NCBI GenBank assembly: GCA_009792885.1
Contig: WMCF01000032.1
Location: 9,042,059-9,106,058 of the forward strand
DNA: 64,000 nt
Origin: Eremophila alpestris peregrina
Taxonomy: Eukaryota; Chordata; Aves; Passeriformes; Alaudidae
Direction: 5' to 3'
Shown here one piece after another: positions 36,261 to 50,800 of the stretch. Position 1 is the first letter of the stretch. Every line of letters starts with the position of its first letter. The notes under the pieces are model-generated. The model was not told the origin of the DNA and ran no database searches. It was given only the letters and a program-made list of their open reading frames with translations. Position numbers and translations under genes: made by a program.

Positions 36261-39200
36261 CTGTCCAAGGGCAATCAGAAAACTGGAATTACATCATTAT
36301 TGTTATGTACCTTTGTGTTACTCAGGCTGAGGATACACTTTTTTCACTGGCTGGGCAGATATGTGACAGAAATCCTCTTTGCTGGGCCTGAGGTAAAAGC
36401 AACACCCCAGAGGTTCACAGTTCTCAGCTTACACAGAAATAAAATCCACAGAATTGACAAATCCAGTTGAAAATATATATATGTCTATTAGGGGATCACT
36501 TTGATCATGGACTGCTGGGAATGAAATTGCAGTGAGATGCTAATTCTTGGAGTTAATTAAAATTTAAAGCCTTATACTGAAGGGTATTAGTACCTTTAGA
36601 AAAGCATAACACCATCAAACCAACCCACTGACCAAGATAACAGAGCAGGAGAGGAGCATGAAGGGTCACACAGAACAGAATTGATTCCATCAGCTGCAAA
36701 CAGGCTGCCTGGCCATCCCACCCACACCATTTTCACAAACAGGAGAGCCATTAAACTGTTGAAGTAATTGGGCTGCACTACATGAGATCTGTTCTTTGTC
36801 AATCACCCTGTGAAATAATTCTGCTTCCACAAATAATTTACAACAGTCACAGCCCTTGATTTCATTTAGATGTCAGCTGAATTTTTCTGATATTGTTTTT
36901 GTACTGGTGTAGTTCCTGCTAACACAGGAGTGAAGAAGCTCTGCATCACCAGCTTTTCTGCCACTTACACCTGTTGTAAGCAGGATTTGATTCATTAGCA
37001 GAGTGCTGCCTGTGATTGGCATTCACACAATTACTACCCCAGTGCATGAGATCCTGTCCTGAGCACAGTGCAAAGGGACACACCACTATCACCTTACACT
37101 GGCAATTATTCTCTTAGGGTCACACAAAAATTGAAAAAAAAATGTTTTTAAAAGGAAGTTTCTAGGGTTTAGGGGCTTTTCTCTTAATTTTACATATAAA
37201 AATGTCATTATATTTCAGGACTGCATGTCAGGACTACAGGAGAAGCTTGGCTGCCCCATCCCTGCCAGTGGCCAGGGCCAGCCTGGATCATCTTTAGGGT
37301 CCCTTTCCAACCCAAACCATTCCATGACTCTGAGATTCAATGTCCTATGAATTCCTGGCAGAAAGAAGCAGCAATAAGCTCAGTTTCTTGGATAACCACT
37401 TAGCTCCCTAGAAAATGACTAAATAAAACTGTTTTTATTGTATTCTCACAGGATATGGTGAAGAGTTTGCTCTGTGACTTGAACTCTATTTTAATGCCCT
37501 TCTCCATTACACTCTGCCTTTCTCCCACTTTGGTGAGACACACACAGAGCAAAGAGCATGACTTGGTTTTCCACTTCTTATAAAAAACCCCAAACCTTAA
37601 AGAAAACAGTATAAAATATTTATCAAAAGGATCCTTTCCTGCCAGGATTTCTCCTGTGTGCTGCAGCTAAGAATGCAATAAACAGCAGCTGCACTCCCAC
37701 AGCACTTTCCAACCCACTCAGGAGAAGATCCTTGCTGTGTTTCAGAGCACTGGCTGAGCAGAAATACAATGCAAGGTTACTCAATCAATAAAAACAACCC
37801 AGACTTTTGCTCAGTGACTTGAGATCAGATACATTTATAGCTCCAATAATATTCTATTATACTGATGTAATGCTGTAGTATCTTCTATAAAAGTTATAAG
37901 GACTTCTTACAATGAAATTTTAAATATTAAAGAAGTTATAGCTACTAGTGACACCTTCAGCTATACAAAAAAATAAGATTATTTTCTATTAAATCCATCA
38001 AACACTATTTGCAAAAATAAAATATAACCCAAGCACAGGATAATTTCTTTAGGCTTGCAAGAGACATTTTTTCCTTTATGCTGCCATGTGTGCTTTCATA
38101 AACCAAACAATTCCTTATCACATGGAGTCAGTTTGTCTGCACAGGAAAGGGTTAAGGAAATGCTGACACAAGAATATGAGTGACAGAAGTGCAAGAGGCA
38201 GGTAGGAATCTGCACCCAGATATAAAATTTCTAAAAACCTGATGTGTCCATTTACAGCTGCAGCAGTCACACCTGCATTTGGGCCCATGACAGGGCCACA
38301 GCTGTATATTGAAAATAAAGACAATAATTCTTAACATGAAAAGATGGAAGGCAAGTCTGGCAGATTCTGTACAGTCTCCCTAAGCAAATAACACAGTGAC
38401 AGAGCAGGGAAATACACACTGAAATACAGAGTTCTGAGATAAAGGCAGAGTCAGATACTCCAAAATCAGCACTAAATCCAAGCAGTAAAATGAGCTCCCA
38501 CAACAAAGTGACCAAAAAAAAGGGAAAAAATAACACAGATATGTCACCTGCAGTAAACAGGTGACAGGAATGTACCAAAATACATTTAAAAGTTCCAAAT
38601 GTGCTTCACAGATGAGAGTTTAGCATAGTTATAATGCAGTTTACCATAGTGGTGGTTCCTTAGAAAGCTCCCCTGTTCTGAAATCAGAGTGCAATGCCAG
38701 CATGAGGAAACAGCCATGGCATAGCAGCAAAATCTCCAGGCAAACAGAGTCCAGGATCTTGTGCCAACACCTGCAGAGCAGCACTGCCTGAAGCCCTGGA
38801 GGTTCTCCCTTTGAAGGGAGGGTTCCCTCCTACACTTGCTGTAAATAATTGTGAATATTTGTGTGACCTCCTGGGTTTCAGCCTTTGCTGGGAAGCAATA
38901 TCAACTGTGATAGCAAAAGCACAGCTACACTTTGCAAGGTACAAAGCAAAATTGAAGCTTTTTTATAAAATAGCACTGAATATTTACATAATGCTGTCCA
39001 ATTTCAACTCTGAGATATTATTTTAGTCAAAACCCCCATGCTCTCAGTGCTAGGTGAGAACACGTAGCACAACAGATCAGGGTAACACAAAAGGTTTACC
39101 CACAGACATCAGAGGAAATTCTATTAATGAAACATTTCTGTTAGTCCAGAATAGTTATGCAAATTTTAGAGATTAAAAAGACCCCATTAAAAAAAAATGG

Positions 39201-41387
39201 CACTAAGCAAAGATTCTGCAGTGGAGGGGTGAAGGAATAGATCATCTTTTGTTGGAAAAGTGCCTGGAAAACTGACACCAAGCTGAATGCTGCCTTGGCC
39301 TGTGACTGATGAATGGAACCTCAATAAAACAGGATGGTGGAGAGGGAAAGGAGGAATTGTGATGACAGAGCTGTCTCAAGTCTCCCTTGAGTGCTCCTCC
39401 TGGCCTCAAAGAGCCCCCTCAAGATGATGTCTTCCTCTCTGTGACCTCCTCAGAAAACCCAGCAGTTGTGTTTTCCACTGCTGTTTGTTGTGGCATTCAG
39501 TTCTTGATTAAAATGAAATCATTGTCAGAGAGCCCATCAATGTCTTTGTATGAAAGACTGCAGCAAGGACTTGGCTGATGGCAACCATTAATTATTCCTA
39601 CAACAATTAAATGTGTTTTTCTGAAATGGGCTGCAGATAAGGATGAATTTGCTGTTTTGATCATGCTTTATTATCAGAGTTCTCAAGATTCTGTACCTGG
39701 AGCTTCTTTTCCCCTTTGCCCAGAAAACCCCTCACTGCCTGATCCATGTTTGCATTTTTTGCCATGTGTTTTTGGTACTGGCAGGCTCAGACAGCTGGAG
39801 GGAGCAGAAACAAGTGAGGATGAAGAGCAGACATGATGCTCAGTCAGTTATATAACTAGATAAACTCTACTGCCTAAAGAAATATGGGCAACAAAAAATG
39901 CTCTGAGTCCACAGGAGATGTGTCTTAGCAGGCCAAGGATGAAGTTCCCTGTCTGTCCATCACAGTGTTACCTATCTGTGTGCTCATGTTTCATTATCCA
40001 CTGTTATCACACTCAATTTTTATTTCAAAAGCAGGATTTCAAAGTTCTAAATCCTCTGAATTATAAAACAAGGTTTAATGAAAAACATTAGAAAATAGTT
40101 TAAATTTTGGCACAATCAAATCTTTACAATGCAAGAAGGCATAGTTTGTAAGTATTCAGTTATTATCAGCATTAACACTAAATCAGCATTAGCTGACTGA
40201 GCTATCTATGTTAAAAGCAAATAATCTGAATTCTTTGGTAATTTTTCATGACATACTTATCATTAATGTGATGAAATCCCATTTAAGCTTAGTGTTCTCT
40301 TTAATCTGCAAACCCAAGGATAACACATTGCCCTATGTATTAATTTGTTACTAATGATTTTTATTTTAGATTCTGATTGCAATTTTAACGTTTAAAACCC
40401 CATGTTCTCCCACCTCAAAGATAAAACATTAACAGCTACTTTTATGACTGAATTATTTTTTATGTCTCCCACCTTTAGAGGTAGAGTTTCTCATTTGTGG
40501 GAATTGGTTTGGAATGATAAAGAGCAGTGTGAAAATGCTGAAGTTCATCTGCACAAGGAAGGATTGTGCCCTTCACAAGCTCTCAGAGAATCTCTGAGCA
40601 AGGCTGCAGTGTGCAGCAAACACAACTGTTACAGGAGAATGCACTGAGGTGCCTGCAGGGATCCTGTCACTGCTCATTAATGTCACTGCCAGGGCTGGCT
40701 GTGTGCAAAGAAAGAAAAATAAAGGACAACAAACAAGCAGGAAGAGTCCCAAAAATCCATCAGCCAAGAAGAACATTTCAAGGTATTTCATTGTCTTTGT
40801 CCATTAGAGGAGCCACTTATAGATTCATGCTGGTTAAAAATGGTAGAGAACTTAACAGAGAGTGTTTTGTACTGATGGTTATTTAAAGGACACCTGATAT
40901 CCAGAGATGTCTCACTGTCCATCACAACAAAACTGCTGCTACATCTGGAGGCTGCTTAGAAGCTTAAGTTTTGATAAGGGAAAATTTATTTCTCATCAGA
41001 CCTCACCAATCCTCCTCGTGCCTCTCCACACTCACTCACTCACATATCCCTGCATGAAGCAAAAGAGCTTTCCCTCCTTGAGAACTACCCAGAGCAACTT
41101 CCAATCAAAGGAAGGAAATTGTTCAGTGTTAATGTACTTTGGAAAATGGAATTTCTGTGGATTTTTAGATGTTGAGGGAAGCAGTGAGATTACATCAGCA
41201 TAAATGCCTGTGAAAAAATTGCAGTCACTAGGCATGAGGCAGAGCAGCATCCACAGCCAATGAACCATGGGGGTCTCACAGCTATTTATAGAATCCCCTG
41301 CTTCAAATTTATGTAAGGATTTTCCCTGGGGCCTTCACAGTCCTGCAGTTTCCAACATCAAGCAAAATAACAGTGGCTGACTCTTAC
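36261..41387 (-). other. IQCK: IQCK intron 7, contains a CR1 fragment
   Basis: A 5.1-kb AT-rich intron with no further exon seen. The only interspersed repeat I recognise in the window with confidence, a CR1 3' end, lies here. Confidence 0.88.
37245..37336 (+). mobile_element. CR1 LINE 3'-end fragment
   Basis: The segments ggctgccccatccctgccagtg (slightly diverged) and ggatcatctttagggtccctttccaacccaaaccattccatgac, read in pieces, match the avian CR1 3' consensus. That consensus ends in a ggtcccttccaacccaaacc block followed by ATTCTATGA repeats. The middle of the 3' end, normally present between these blocks, is missing, so this is a dead, internally deleted copy. It is oriented + , antisense to IQCK. 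Confidence 0.88.
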
Positions 41388-41472
41388 CCGATAACCTCTC
41401 CAGAAGGACTGGATCAGGATGCTGGCTTCTTCTTCAGACAGCACCAGAGACAGAGGAACTGGTGGTCTAGGA
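41388..41472 (-). CDS. IQCK: IQCK exon 7: first part of IQ motif
   Basis: The exon is 85 bases. The acceptor follows tttttgaag and the donor is cgg|gtaagag. The first base completes a His codon carried over from exon 6. It encodes PRPPVPLSLVLSEEEASILI and ends QSFWRGYR. Joined to exon 8 this gives IQSFWRGYRVR, a complete IQxxxRGxxxR calmodulin-binding consensus. The equivalent human stretch, as I recall, reads IQSFWRACVVR and lacks the glycine. Confidence 0.94.
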
Positions 41473-44400
41473 CTTCAAAAAATAATTCTTTTAAGCACAC
41501 AGCCTATAAATGTAAAACACTTTCTTCCCTAACAGTGTATTTTATCAAAAAGAGAAATGTTCAGACACAATTTCTTATTGCTCTGCAAACAAAATGCACA
41601 AAGAATCTTTCTTTTACAAATATATTGTTATATACACTACAACAATTCTTTCTTAAAACAGCAATGTACAAATGGCACATCAAGCACAGCCACCTTTCTT
41701 GTTCTCTACAAGGACTTCCAAGTCCCCCTGCTCTGGGAAGGTTTGGGGTGGGAGCTGGGCAAGGGAAGGAGTCTGCTCTGTGAAAAGCAGGGAAGATTTT
41801 AGTGTGTGTGCAACAATGAACAGACTCGTGATGTAAATGTTCATGACATGAACTACACAGAATATAAACATGTCTCAGGACATTCATTTACATTATGGTG
41901 TCACTTTAAATTAAAACATGCTGACAATAATGATTATCACATCAGCATAGCATGAATCCATGGTTAGGAATGTCTAAACAAGTTCTTCAAATGCTGAAAT
42001 TTTACTTTTGATACCATATACACTTTCTTTGGGTGATAAAAGAATGTAATACATTTGTGAACTCAACCATTTTCAGCCAAAATATTTGGCAGCTTGAAAG
42101 CACATTTGGAGGTTCTGGTGATACCAATTTTAATGGGAACAGGCCAGCAATTAAATTCTGCAAAATCCCAAATGTCTCTATCAAACCTTGCTTCCCATGA
42201 GCCATTTTCTATGGGTGTTGATTTATTTCTCAGACACAGTGATAAAAAAATATCCTCCATTGGAAAGGACAGAACAGAATTTGTTTCTGCACTGTTTTTT
42301 ACAAGAAATGACCTCCAGGCAGTACCAGTGCCCCTGATGGAAATGGCAGTCCCACAGAGAAGCCTTGGCAAGGCTGCCAAGAGCCCCCTCCCTGCCTGGG
42401 AACAGACTGAACACAGCCTTGGCCTGGGAGGGCTCAAGATGCTGCATTTGGATGCAGTACCCACCCCCAGACCCACACAGCCATGCAGGAACAGCATCCC
42501 CAGGATTTATATTATCCAATATACACTGCAAGGCCATTAATGAGCTGTTTATTTATGCAGTCTTACATTTTCTGCCTAAAATGCTGCAGTATCTTCTGGA
42601 AATGTATTTATGGCATATCACAGCCCAAGCTAGGAGGGCTGACAGATCCCAATTTCCTTTCACTTCATTTCATTCACATTATTCTCTGCCCTAGTGAGCT
42701 TCCTCTGCTCTCTGATGTCTCAGGGCTTGTCCTCACTGCAGGAGCATCTGAACTTGGAGCACAGCCTCAGCTCTTATCTAATGCTACACTGACTCCTGCT
42801 CCAGCCTGTGTGCTCAGCTCAACTGCTCTCATCATGTCACCTGGGTTTTGGCCTACATTCATTTGAATGGGAAGTAAAACCCTGGTCTGTTTGGAAAAGT
42901 CAAAATAAGGCAAAAATAAAAAGCAGTTTCTGCACTGAGCTAAAGCTTCTCAGCTCTGTGAACATTAATTAGCATTTCTGCTGCTCAGGGGAAATCAGGA
43001 GTGCTGGACAAGCAAGGCTTCCTGAGATAACAGCTTCTTATAATCACACCTCAAAATCTGAGCTTGGATTGCTGCTTGCCCTGATAGGCTTTCATCCTCT
43101 GCTCTATTTTAGATCTTTTTGAAAACCAAAACTGAGGGAAAAATCACAGGAAGACCTACATATTTTATACAGCACTTCTAGCAAAGACACTGAAATTTCT
43201 CTAAGAATAAGTGCATCTCCAAAGAACAACTTGAGACTTCTCCTAACCTAACTCTAGCATTTCTTTGCTTTCATTTTCAAATTATAAAAATTATATAAGG
43301 TTATAATCCAGCACTAAAACTGAGAAAGCAACATAAAAAATCAAGCAAGGATTTAGTGTGACAGTCACTGACAGATCTCAATCCTTTGAATGGCACAGCT
43401 TTAAAGACCAGAAGTCATGCTAGGTCCAGTTTGGTCTATAAAAATAAATGGAGAATATCCCCAATTGTCTGCAGGTCAAATAAAAATAGGATGTGAGCAG
43501 GGGCAGTGACCCCTGAGCAGTGACTGAGGGCAGGAGGAGTCTGTCCCTTGTGGCAGAGGACAGCTGGGTGCCCCCAGGATGCAAACTGACAGTCTAATGG
43601 ACACTAATTCCATTCTGCTCATTTAGAACTTGATTATGCACAATTCTGAAAGCCCACAGATGAAACAGTGATGTCTATTTATATCTACATATATTGTTTA
43701 ATATAAGTTGCACCTGTAAAACCTTCAACCCCATAAAGCACCACTACAAAACAGAAATATTTAACACAGAAAATTTCTGCACTCTTTCAATGTACAGTTA
43801 ATTTTTTTAACTTGAATTCTGCCCCATTACTTGAATGGCATTTTTCTTACTTGGAAACACACTGAATGACATCCGTGGAGATGGATTTGTTGGACTCTCT
43901 GTTATTACAATAAAATGTTATTTAAAGCTCAAATTATTAATGAAAATTAAAGAAGAAAATGGAAGGCAGATCAAGCAGACTCCAAACATGGCTGGCTTAG
44001 ACACAGCCCAGTGAAATATGGCAGTGTGCAGAAAGCACAGCCTGGAGGAACTGGGCTGTGATGGAAAGGAAAAAAATCAGTCACCCATGCAAAATCACCC
44101 CTCCTGGCCATCTGAGAGCTGCCAATGAAGTCAGCTGTAAAGGCAGCTGAGAGCAGCAGACTTCACCCAATTAAAACATCTGGGGAGGGAGAAAATCAAT
44201 CAATGTGTATATGTGTGTATACAGATATTTGGCAAAGAGCCACTACTCCAAATGTAGTAATTGTTTCTCTCTTAGCTGCCCACTTCAGTAAAGCCATGAT
44301 AAAGTTATTTTCTTTGTGTCTGTTCACTTGTTTTGGTACACACAGCAAGATTAAACCAGGAAATGTGTCCTCAACTGGGTAGCAAGTAAATATCTCTAAT

Positions 44401-47400
44401 AAAAAAGGAGGAAATGCTGATTAAAAAAAAAATCTTGTGAATTATTTTGTATCAGACCTTCAAAAGCCAGGAAATACTTGCTCCTGACATAGGTGCATGT
44501 ACCATACACCACTCACTCTCACTGGAGGCAAGGCTATGGGTTATGTTGTTAAATGTACATGACTTTATGCTATCACTGTTTTTCAGAGCAGGGAACAGAG
44601 CTTTATTGGTTTCTGCATATTTCTTTCATTCCTCTGCTGAAGAAGGTTGGGAAATGGTGCTGCCCTGCTCCTCAGACTGTCTGTACCAGAACAGGAACAT
44701 TTCAGAGGGATCAGGGCATGATGAGAGCTCAGTGACCCCCCTGATGCAGAGCCTGGTCCCTGCAGCTGAGCCTCAGTGCTGCTGTACCAGGAACACCCCT
44801 GCAAAATGCTGACCCAAGGCAACTGTGGGGCTCACCAGCACATTCACAGGGTTACAGAACATCCCCAGCTCTGTTCCCTTACTGGCTTCTGTCAGTATGG
44901 AGGCACAGGGAATGGAGGCACAGGGACCCCAGTCTGTACCTGAGCTGCTTTGGGGTTAAATCCTCTGTCCTGCCTCTGCAAGGTGCAGCTGGAGGTGCCT
45001 CAGGGCAGCAGGAATGTGATATCAGGGATGTGAGATCAGCACTGAGGCTGCTCCTCCTGCTGCTTTGGAAAGCTGCTGGGGGCTCTGAAGGCTCCCAAGG
45101 GATGGAATATTTTGGCAGCACACACAACTCAGGGGAAGGCACCTTCACTGAGATGTCACAGCAATTCTTACACTAAAGCTGGAAACAAATCCCCACTTTA
45201 CAGGCTCCTTCACCTACAATAACAAGGTTCTGAAGGTGCAAGGTTTGCATTTGAAATTCTGAAAACTGATGCAGCATTTAGGTCTCATTAGGGAAAAGGA
45301 GGCTGCAAGATCTCATTTAGGAACCCACTGCACAGAAAGGGAAGCTCACACAAGACTGTGCCTTTGACTATTCTTAAAAAAAAAAATAAAACTGAGCTTC
45401 AAAGAAGAAACTGGAGGCACTGGAGGAGAGCCAAAAAGTCATACTCAAGTATGGAATATATTAAAAAAAGCTGGATCTCTGATAGAACAAAAACAATATT
45501 CCTCTGGGGTTTTATTCTTTTGGTGGGGTTTGTTGGGTTTTTTTTAAGCATTAAGGCTGCTTGACACTGATAAACCCATCTAAATAAGGCAGAAGGATGT
45601 TTCCCATCAAAACCTGACCAGCACTTTTTAGTATATTGTCCCTTATCTATTCTTAATCCTGTTAAAAAAATGAAAACTCCTTTAAAAATAGAAATGGAAA
45701 TGACAATAAAAACCCTAGAATCAATTACATTCAAAGTGTGTTAGCTGGAAGGATATAATAATAAACTATTTATGACATATTCAGGACATAATAAATGATC
45801 TCTTTTTAATTTTTATTTAATATTGCAGCCTTTCCCTTTGCTCTAATAATATTTACTTCAGAAGCAGCAAATTAAATCTGTAATTTTAGGATAAGCTCAC
45901 TAAAAGTAGTTATTTAACAATAATTTTAATAATTATTATTTTAAGGGCCTGTTTGTTCAGAGGATTTAAGATGAAGTGTATCAACCTGAGCAGGACCCTG
46001 ACACTCCAGTGTCCTTGTGGAGCTGTCACCACGTTATTTAGGAGCAGCAGCACCAACAGAAGCTCTGAGTCATGCAGGCTGTGATTCCTCAGTGCATTTC
46101 TCTGGCTGCCAAAGCTGAATTCAGCAGTTCCTGCCTCCACCTCTGTCCTTTGTTCTCCTCACCTTGCCCTGAGCCCTCCACTGAAACCCTCTGTGCCCAT
46201 ACCCAGCTTTGGCACCCTCCAAGGTGAGGCAGACTGGAGAAATGGTCTGTTTTAAACAGCTGTACAAGCCCCCTCACAGGTTTTGGCAGAGAGATTCCTA
46301 ACTCAGAGTAAGGATAATGAGAATAATCAGCACCCACCAAACAAGGGTTGGGGTGAAGAACAGCAGAGAGCAGGGAATGTTCTGTTCAGCTTCACCTCCA
46401 AGAGAAATGTTTGTGAAACTGGGATCTCAGAGATTTTCTCTTTGGTGAAATCCATGCTCATGGATGGATCCTCACCCAAAGCCATGGTTCCAGAGCTGCC
46501 TCACTGGCCAAGGGCTCTCCTGAGTGCCTCAGGAATGGTCCAGAGCCAGGCTGCAGCTTCTGCTCACCCCACACAGCACCAGGCACAGCCCCAGATGGGC
46601 ACCCTGCTGCAGGAGCTGTGTCAGACACAGTGACAGGGACTGTCCCTGCAGGGCAGGCCTCAACAGCAGCACAGCACAGAGCCTGAAGGGATCAGAGTTC
46701 CCATCAAATGGGTCATTCTCCAAAGGGATCTGGTGCTGCACAACTCTGAGCTCCTGCCACCTCTCAGGGAAGCAGAGTTACCCCCTGACACAAGTGCCAG
46801 CTTATCCTCTGGGACCTGGCATAAGGAGCTTTGCTCTTGCTCCATGGGTGGCTCAAGGTTCCAGTGTCACATGCCAAGAATTCAAAAAAGCTCCATTTGC
46901 ATCGTGTAACAAAGTAAATGTATCTACAAGGAGATTAATATTTCTGTTTTCCCCAATTACCAATCCAGATTCCAGCTAAGATTTCAAATTTAAACATTTC
47001 TTTAAAATCTGACCTCTGTTAGTTTCTTATTCCCTCACAGTGGGTTATCCTTTGCTTTTCTCACCCAGCAGCTGTATTTTGAAGTAAATGCAGTCTCAAG
47101 GACAGGAGCATTCCTTTCAAAACTACTGTGCTGCTTGGTTGTACAAAAATAACACAGAGTATCTGATTGAAGCTGCCAAAAACAAGTGCTCATTTCTCAT
47201 AAATGCCTGCAGAAATGCATCCTGACACCAAGGACTGTCCCAGGTATTTCAAAAGCAGCTGCTTGCAGTTAAAGAAGAATTTCTTGACTATACTCCCAAA
47301 GATTGCCATAGGAGGAGGCAGCACTGACAACATTGCTTTCCTCCTTAGTACAAAGATGTTCATAATACCACCAGACTATTCAAATGTCCTACATTCTACA

Positions 47401-47616
47401 ATGAAAATGTTTAAGAATTCAAAATTAACTTATCAGTGAACAATTCTGGCACAAAATGCCTTGTAAGTAATAACTAGACACTTAGAAACTATCACAGTTC
47501 TTTGTTGCACACAGTAAAGGGCATTTTTGAGGGCACAGCTGCAATACATTGAGGCTCTATTACTTTTTTGAGATAGCAGGGGCAAAAGAATAAAAGGAGA
47601 AAAGATTATAACTTAC
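41473..47616 (-). other. IQCK: IQCK intron 6
   Basis: A 6.1-kb AT-rich intron. I found no additional exon, transposon or RNA gene. Open frames on either strand are short and unrelated to known families. Confidence 0.85.
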
Positions 47617-47694
47617 TGGTCCTTCAGCCAGTCCTTAACAAAAGGAATGGAAAACAATTCTGTGAATGACTCATCTTTCCTCTTTGGATTATTG
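47617..47694 (-). CDS. IQCK: IQCK exon 6
   Basis: The exon is 78 bases between tttctttag and ca|gtaagt, entering and leaving in phase 2. It encodes (N)NNPKRKDESFTELFSIPFV and then KDWLKD(H). Human IQCK has NQNPKRAGEPFTEFFSIPFV at this point. The split codons on both sides (Asn and His) are restored exactly by the neighbouring exons, which strongly supports the model. Confidence 0.95.
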
Positions 47695-47807
47695 CTAAAG
47701 AAAAAGGAAAACAACTCATATTAATTTAAATTCCAGCTATTCAGTTTGCAAATTAGTGCCTTGAAATCACAGAACATACTTAGTAGCAAAAAACATGATG
47801 AACTTAC
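47695..47807 (-). other. IQCK: IQCK intron 5 (113 bp)
   Basis: A very short intron, gtaagtt to tttctttag, between two well-supported exons. Confidence 0.92.
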
Positions 47808-47860
47808 TTGTATAACCACTCAGTCAGGAAATCAGAGGCAATAAATGTGGTTCTCTTTCC
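47808..47860 (-). CDS. IQCK: IQCK exon 5
   Basis: This 53-base exon encodes GKRTTFIASDFLTEWLY plus two bases of Asn. The acceptor is tgtccttag and the donor aa|gtaagt. Human IQCK has RKRTKFIACDFLTEWLYN here. The FLTEWLY segment sits where the second helix of a DPY30-type dimerisation/docking fold would be. Confidence 0.95.
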
Positions 47861-50800
47861 CTAAGGACAGAAGAGAGTTTCAAATTATTTCTTATCTTTG
47901 GATTGGTCATATGTTTAAGTTAAACTGACTGCTTTTATTAAATAAAATATACAGTGCATTACTCTGTCTACTCTTTATTGCTACTGCCAACAGTCAGTGG
48001 CTCAGCCCAAATTTCAGACATTTTGTGGAATGATTTCAAAACAAACTGTGAGACAATTCTACACATATTATCTTGATATTTGCTGCAGTGTATCTTGAAC
48101 AAAGCTCTCAGAATGGTGCTCTAAGTGGCAATGTCATTGTGAAGAAATCAACAGAACTCATTCATACATGAAAATATGCTGTAAATTCCTTGCCATGTTG
48201 TTTAAAGTTCTGTTATCATACTCAAAATACTTCATTTCTTCCAGAAGACAGAAGGAGCATTGACTGGATGTTTCCTCCTGCATGGAAGCAGCTCTGGATT
48301 CACACAGAGTGTTGTGTGGCTGCTCTGAGCAAAGCTCCAGAAGGGAGCAGCACCAAAGGAAAGCTTCTGTCTGTCTGTCACAGCCACAGGAACCATGGCC
48401 ATGGCACAGAACCAGGTAAAAAGTTCAAAACCTGGAGCTTCACAGCAAAACCTTTGTGCCCTTTGCTCCCAGTTCTCAGCCCTAACCAATAAAGAGAATT
48501 TTGCAGTGTTTTGCAGCAGGTTATGCTCAGGGACAGCCAGCACCAAGCCTCAATTCTCATACAGCCAGAATGCATTAGGAAATCCTTCTTTTTAAAGGAT
48601 TTCCTCTGCACATTCCACCCTGACAGAGTGAATGTGTAAATGAGTACAGGTGCTCATTTCTGCTTCTCACAAAGCACAGCAACCATGATGTGGAGAACAG
48701 AACATGGAATAACAGAACATGGAACAACAGAGGAGTACCTGCAGAGCCCCTGTGACTGAGATGTGCTCTGTTAGAGTGAACCCCAACAGAGCCCCTGCAG
48801 CCCCCAGAGCTCCCTCACACACAGGCACTGAGCCCCCAGCCCAGCACACACCCAGCTGTGATCACTGCTCCTCATGGGCAAAAGCTTCTGTGAAAATGCT
48901 CCATGGCACAAACGAGCCTGGAGTCTTCATTAAAAGGGAAGAAGATGCTACTGCTGCTTGCTAAGGGAAATACAACATGTAATTGAAAATGTGATGCGTG
49001 GAAAACACTTTGTTCTGTTCATTATCCTCAGATGTGAACAGAGGCAGGGAAAATGCTCTGCACAGCATCATTCTGTGAGTTCATGGTCCATGTGCCAGGC
49101 TGGGGTCAGCCACAGGTGAAGTGGAAGAGGATTCACTGTGTGAGGTGCTGAGAGCCCAGGGAAGATGGGAAGTGTGGAGTTCAGTGCTGGGCTGCAGGGC
49201 AGTCCTACAGCACACCCAGGAAAGCTCTTCCCTTTCCAAGAGAATCTTACCCTTGGCAGGAATACAGCCTGACTCCAACAGGGGAAAAAAATAATAAAAA
49301 AAGAGGTTTTAAAAAAAGAAGAAAGCAGAACAGAAGAAGAGATCATCATAAAACAATTATTATTCCTAAGTCATACAAGCCTTTATGATCTGTTCTGTGT
49401 AGTGCTTGGCTGGGAAAAACCCCAGCTCCTCATGCAATGCTCACACTTTTGCTAACACCAAATGCTGTTCCAAACACCCAAAGTTTAACAGACCAACACC
49501 TTCACTGCAGAGCTTTCTGTGAGTCACTTCACATGGTAAATGGACAAATCCTGCCTTGCACAGAATCTGTCAGCAAGCCATTCTCAGCCACTGGTCCCTT
49601 TACTTAGGGAATTGTTTCAGGGAATAAATTCTACACTTTGACAACAAAATCCCATTTAATTTAGCAGCTGTAATTTAATCTGTTTGAAGTAAATTGCTTT
49701 TCCTTTGCAATGGGAAAGAATGATCAGAACAGGGTTGTCAAAACAGCCATCACCAAAGAAATCAAATTCATCTTGTTTTATCCTTGTTAGAGGCACTGAA
49801 CTTAGCAGAGAGGAATTCAATCAAGCTGAATATTTTTAAATTTTATTTTCTTTGCCAGGAAACAGTTTATTTTGCTAGTGAACTAAATCATTAGTTGCAC
49901 AGCAGTCAACATTTATAAAGGGAAAAAATGACATAAATTGACCTTCCTTTGACACACTCCTGCTATGCTGCATGGATCTGGATAAAAAACAGGAAATATC
50001 TGTACAATGTGCATTGTTAACCTGCAGATGTGTTTATAAACTGTATATTCAGAATTCATTTCCCATTTCTCAGTTTAAATATGATGTGCTTGGTAATAAT
50101 AATGAAAATGCACTGGTGATCAGAAGATGGCAAAGTCATTAGGAAATGACTTCCATTCCCTTTCCCTGATCTATCATAATTTTAAATATAATATATTCCA
50201 TGATAGAGCCTGATACAGCTTTCTCCTTCTGTGACAGCTAACTAGAAAAGTCAGTTATTCTAATAAAAACATTTAGACATTGTTCAGTTTAATGCTGAAA
50301 AATGAGAGCATTAGTCAGTTCTCATGAGAGGAAAGATTTAAGAGAACAGTCTTTCCCCTGTAGGCATTTGACAGCAGATGGGATAAAACACTGGAGAACT
50401 TATGGTAGGAAAAAAATAACCAGTGAGGGAATGCACTGGGCAACCTAATGGGTTCTTTCATCTCTAATTTAGAAGTGAAGCTTCTGCAGACTGTTCTCAT
50501 ATTTATGTCAGCTTTAAATCTGCACACAGATCCAGCAGCTGGTGGCTTTTCCAGGCTTTAGCTTTTCAGAATTTTTGTGTGCATCACATCATGCAAGAGA
50601 GCCTATTTTATATTAAATATGTAAATTAAATGTGTTTCTCTATCACCTTTCAAAAAAGATCTTCCCTCCACAAATCCCTGCTTCCAGCACAACCATTTCC
50701 CTTTGCTGACTGTCCCATGTGACTGCACAACTCCTCATCTCCAGATGCACCTTCTCTGCTCTCTGCCTTGAATTCCTGTTTGCCCCAGGATCTGATCTTC

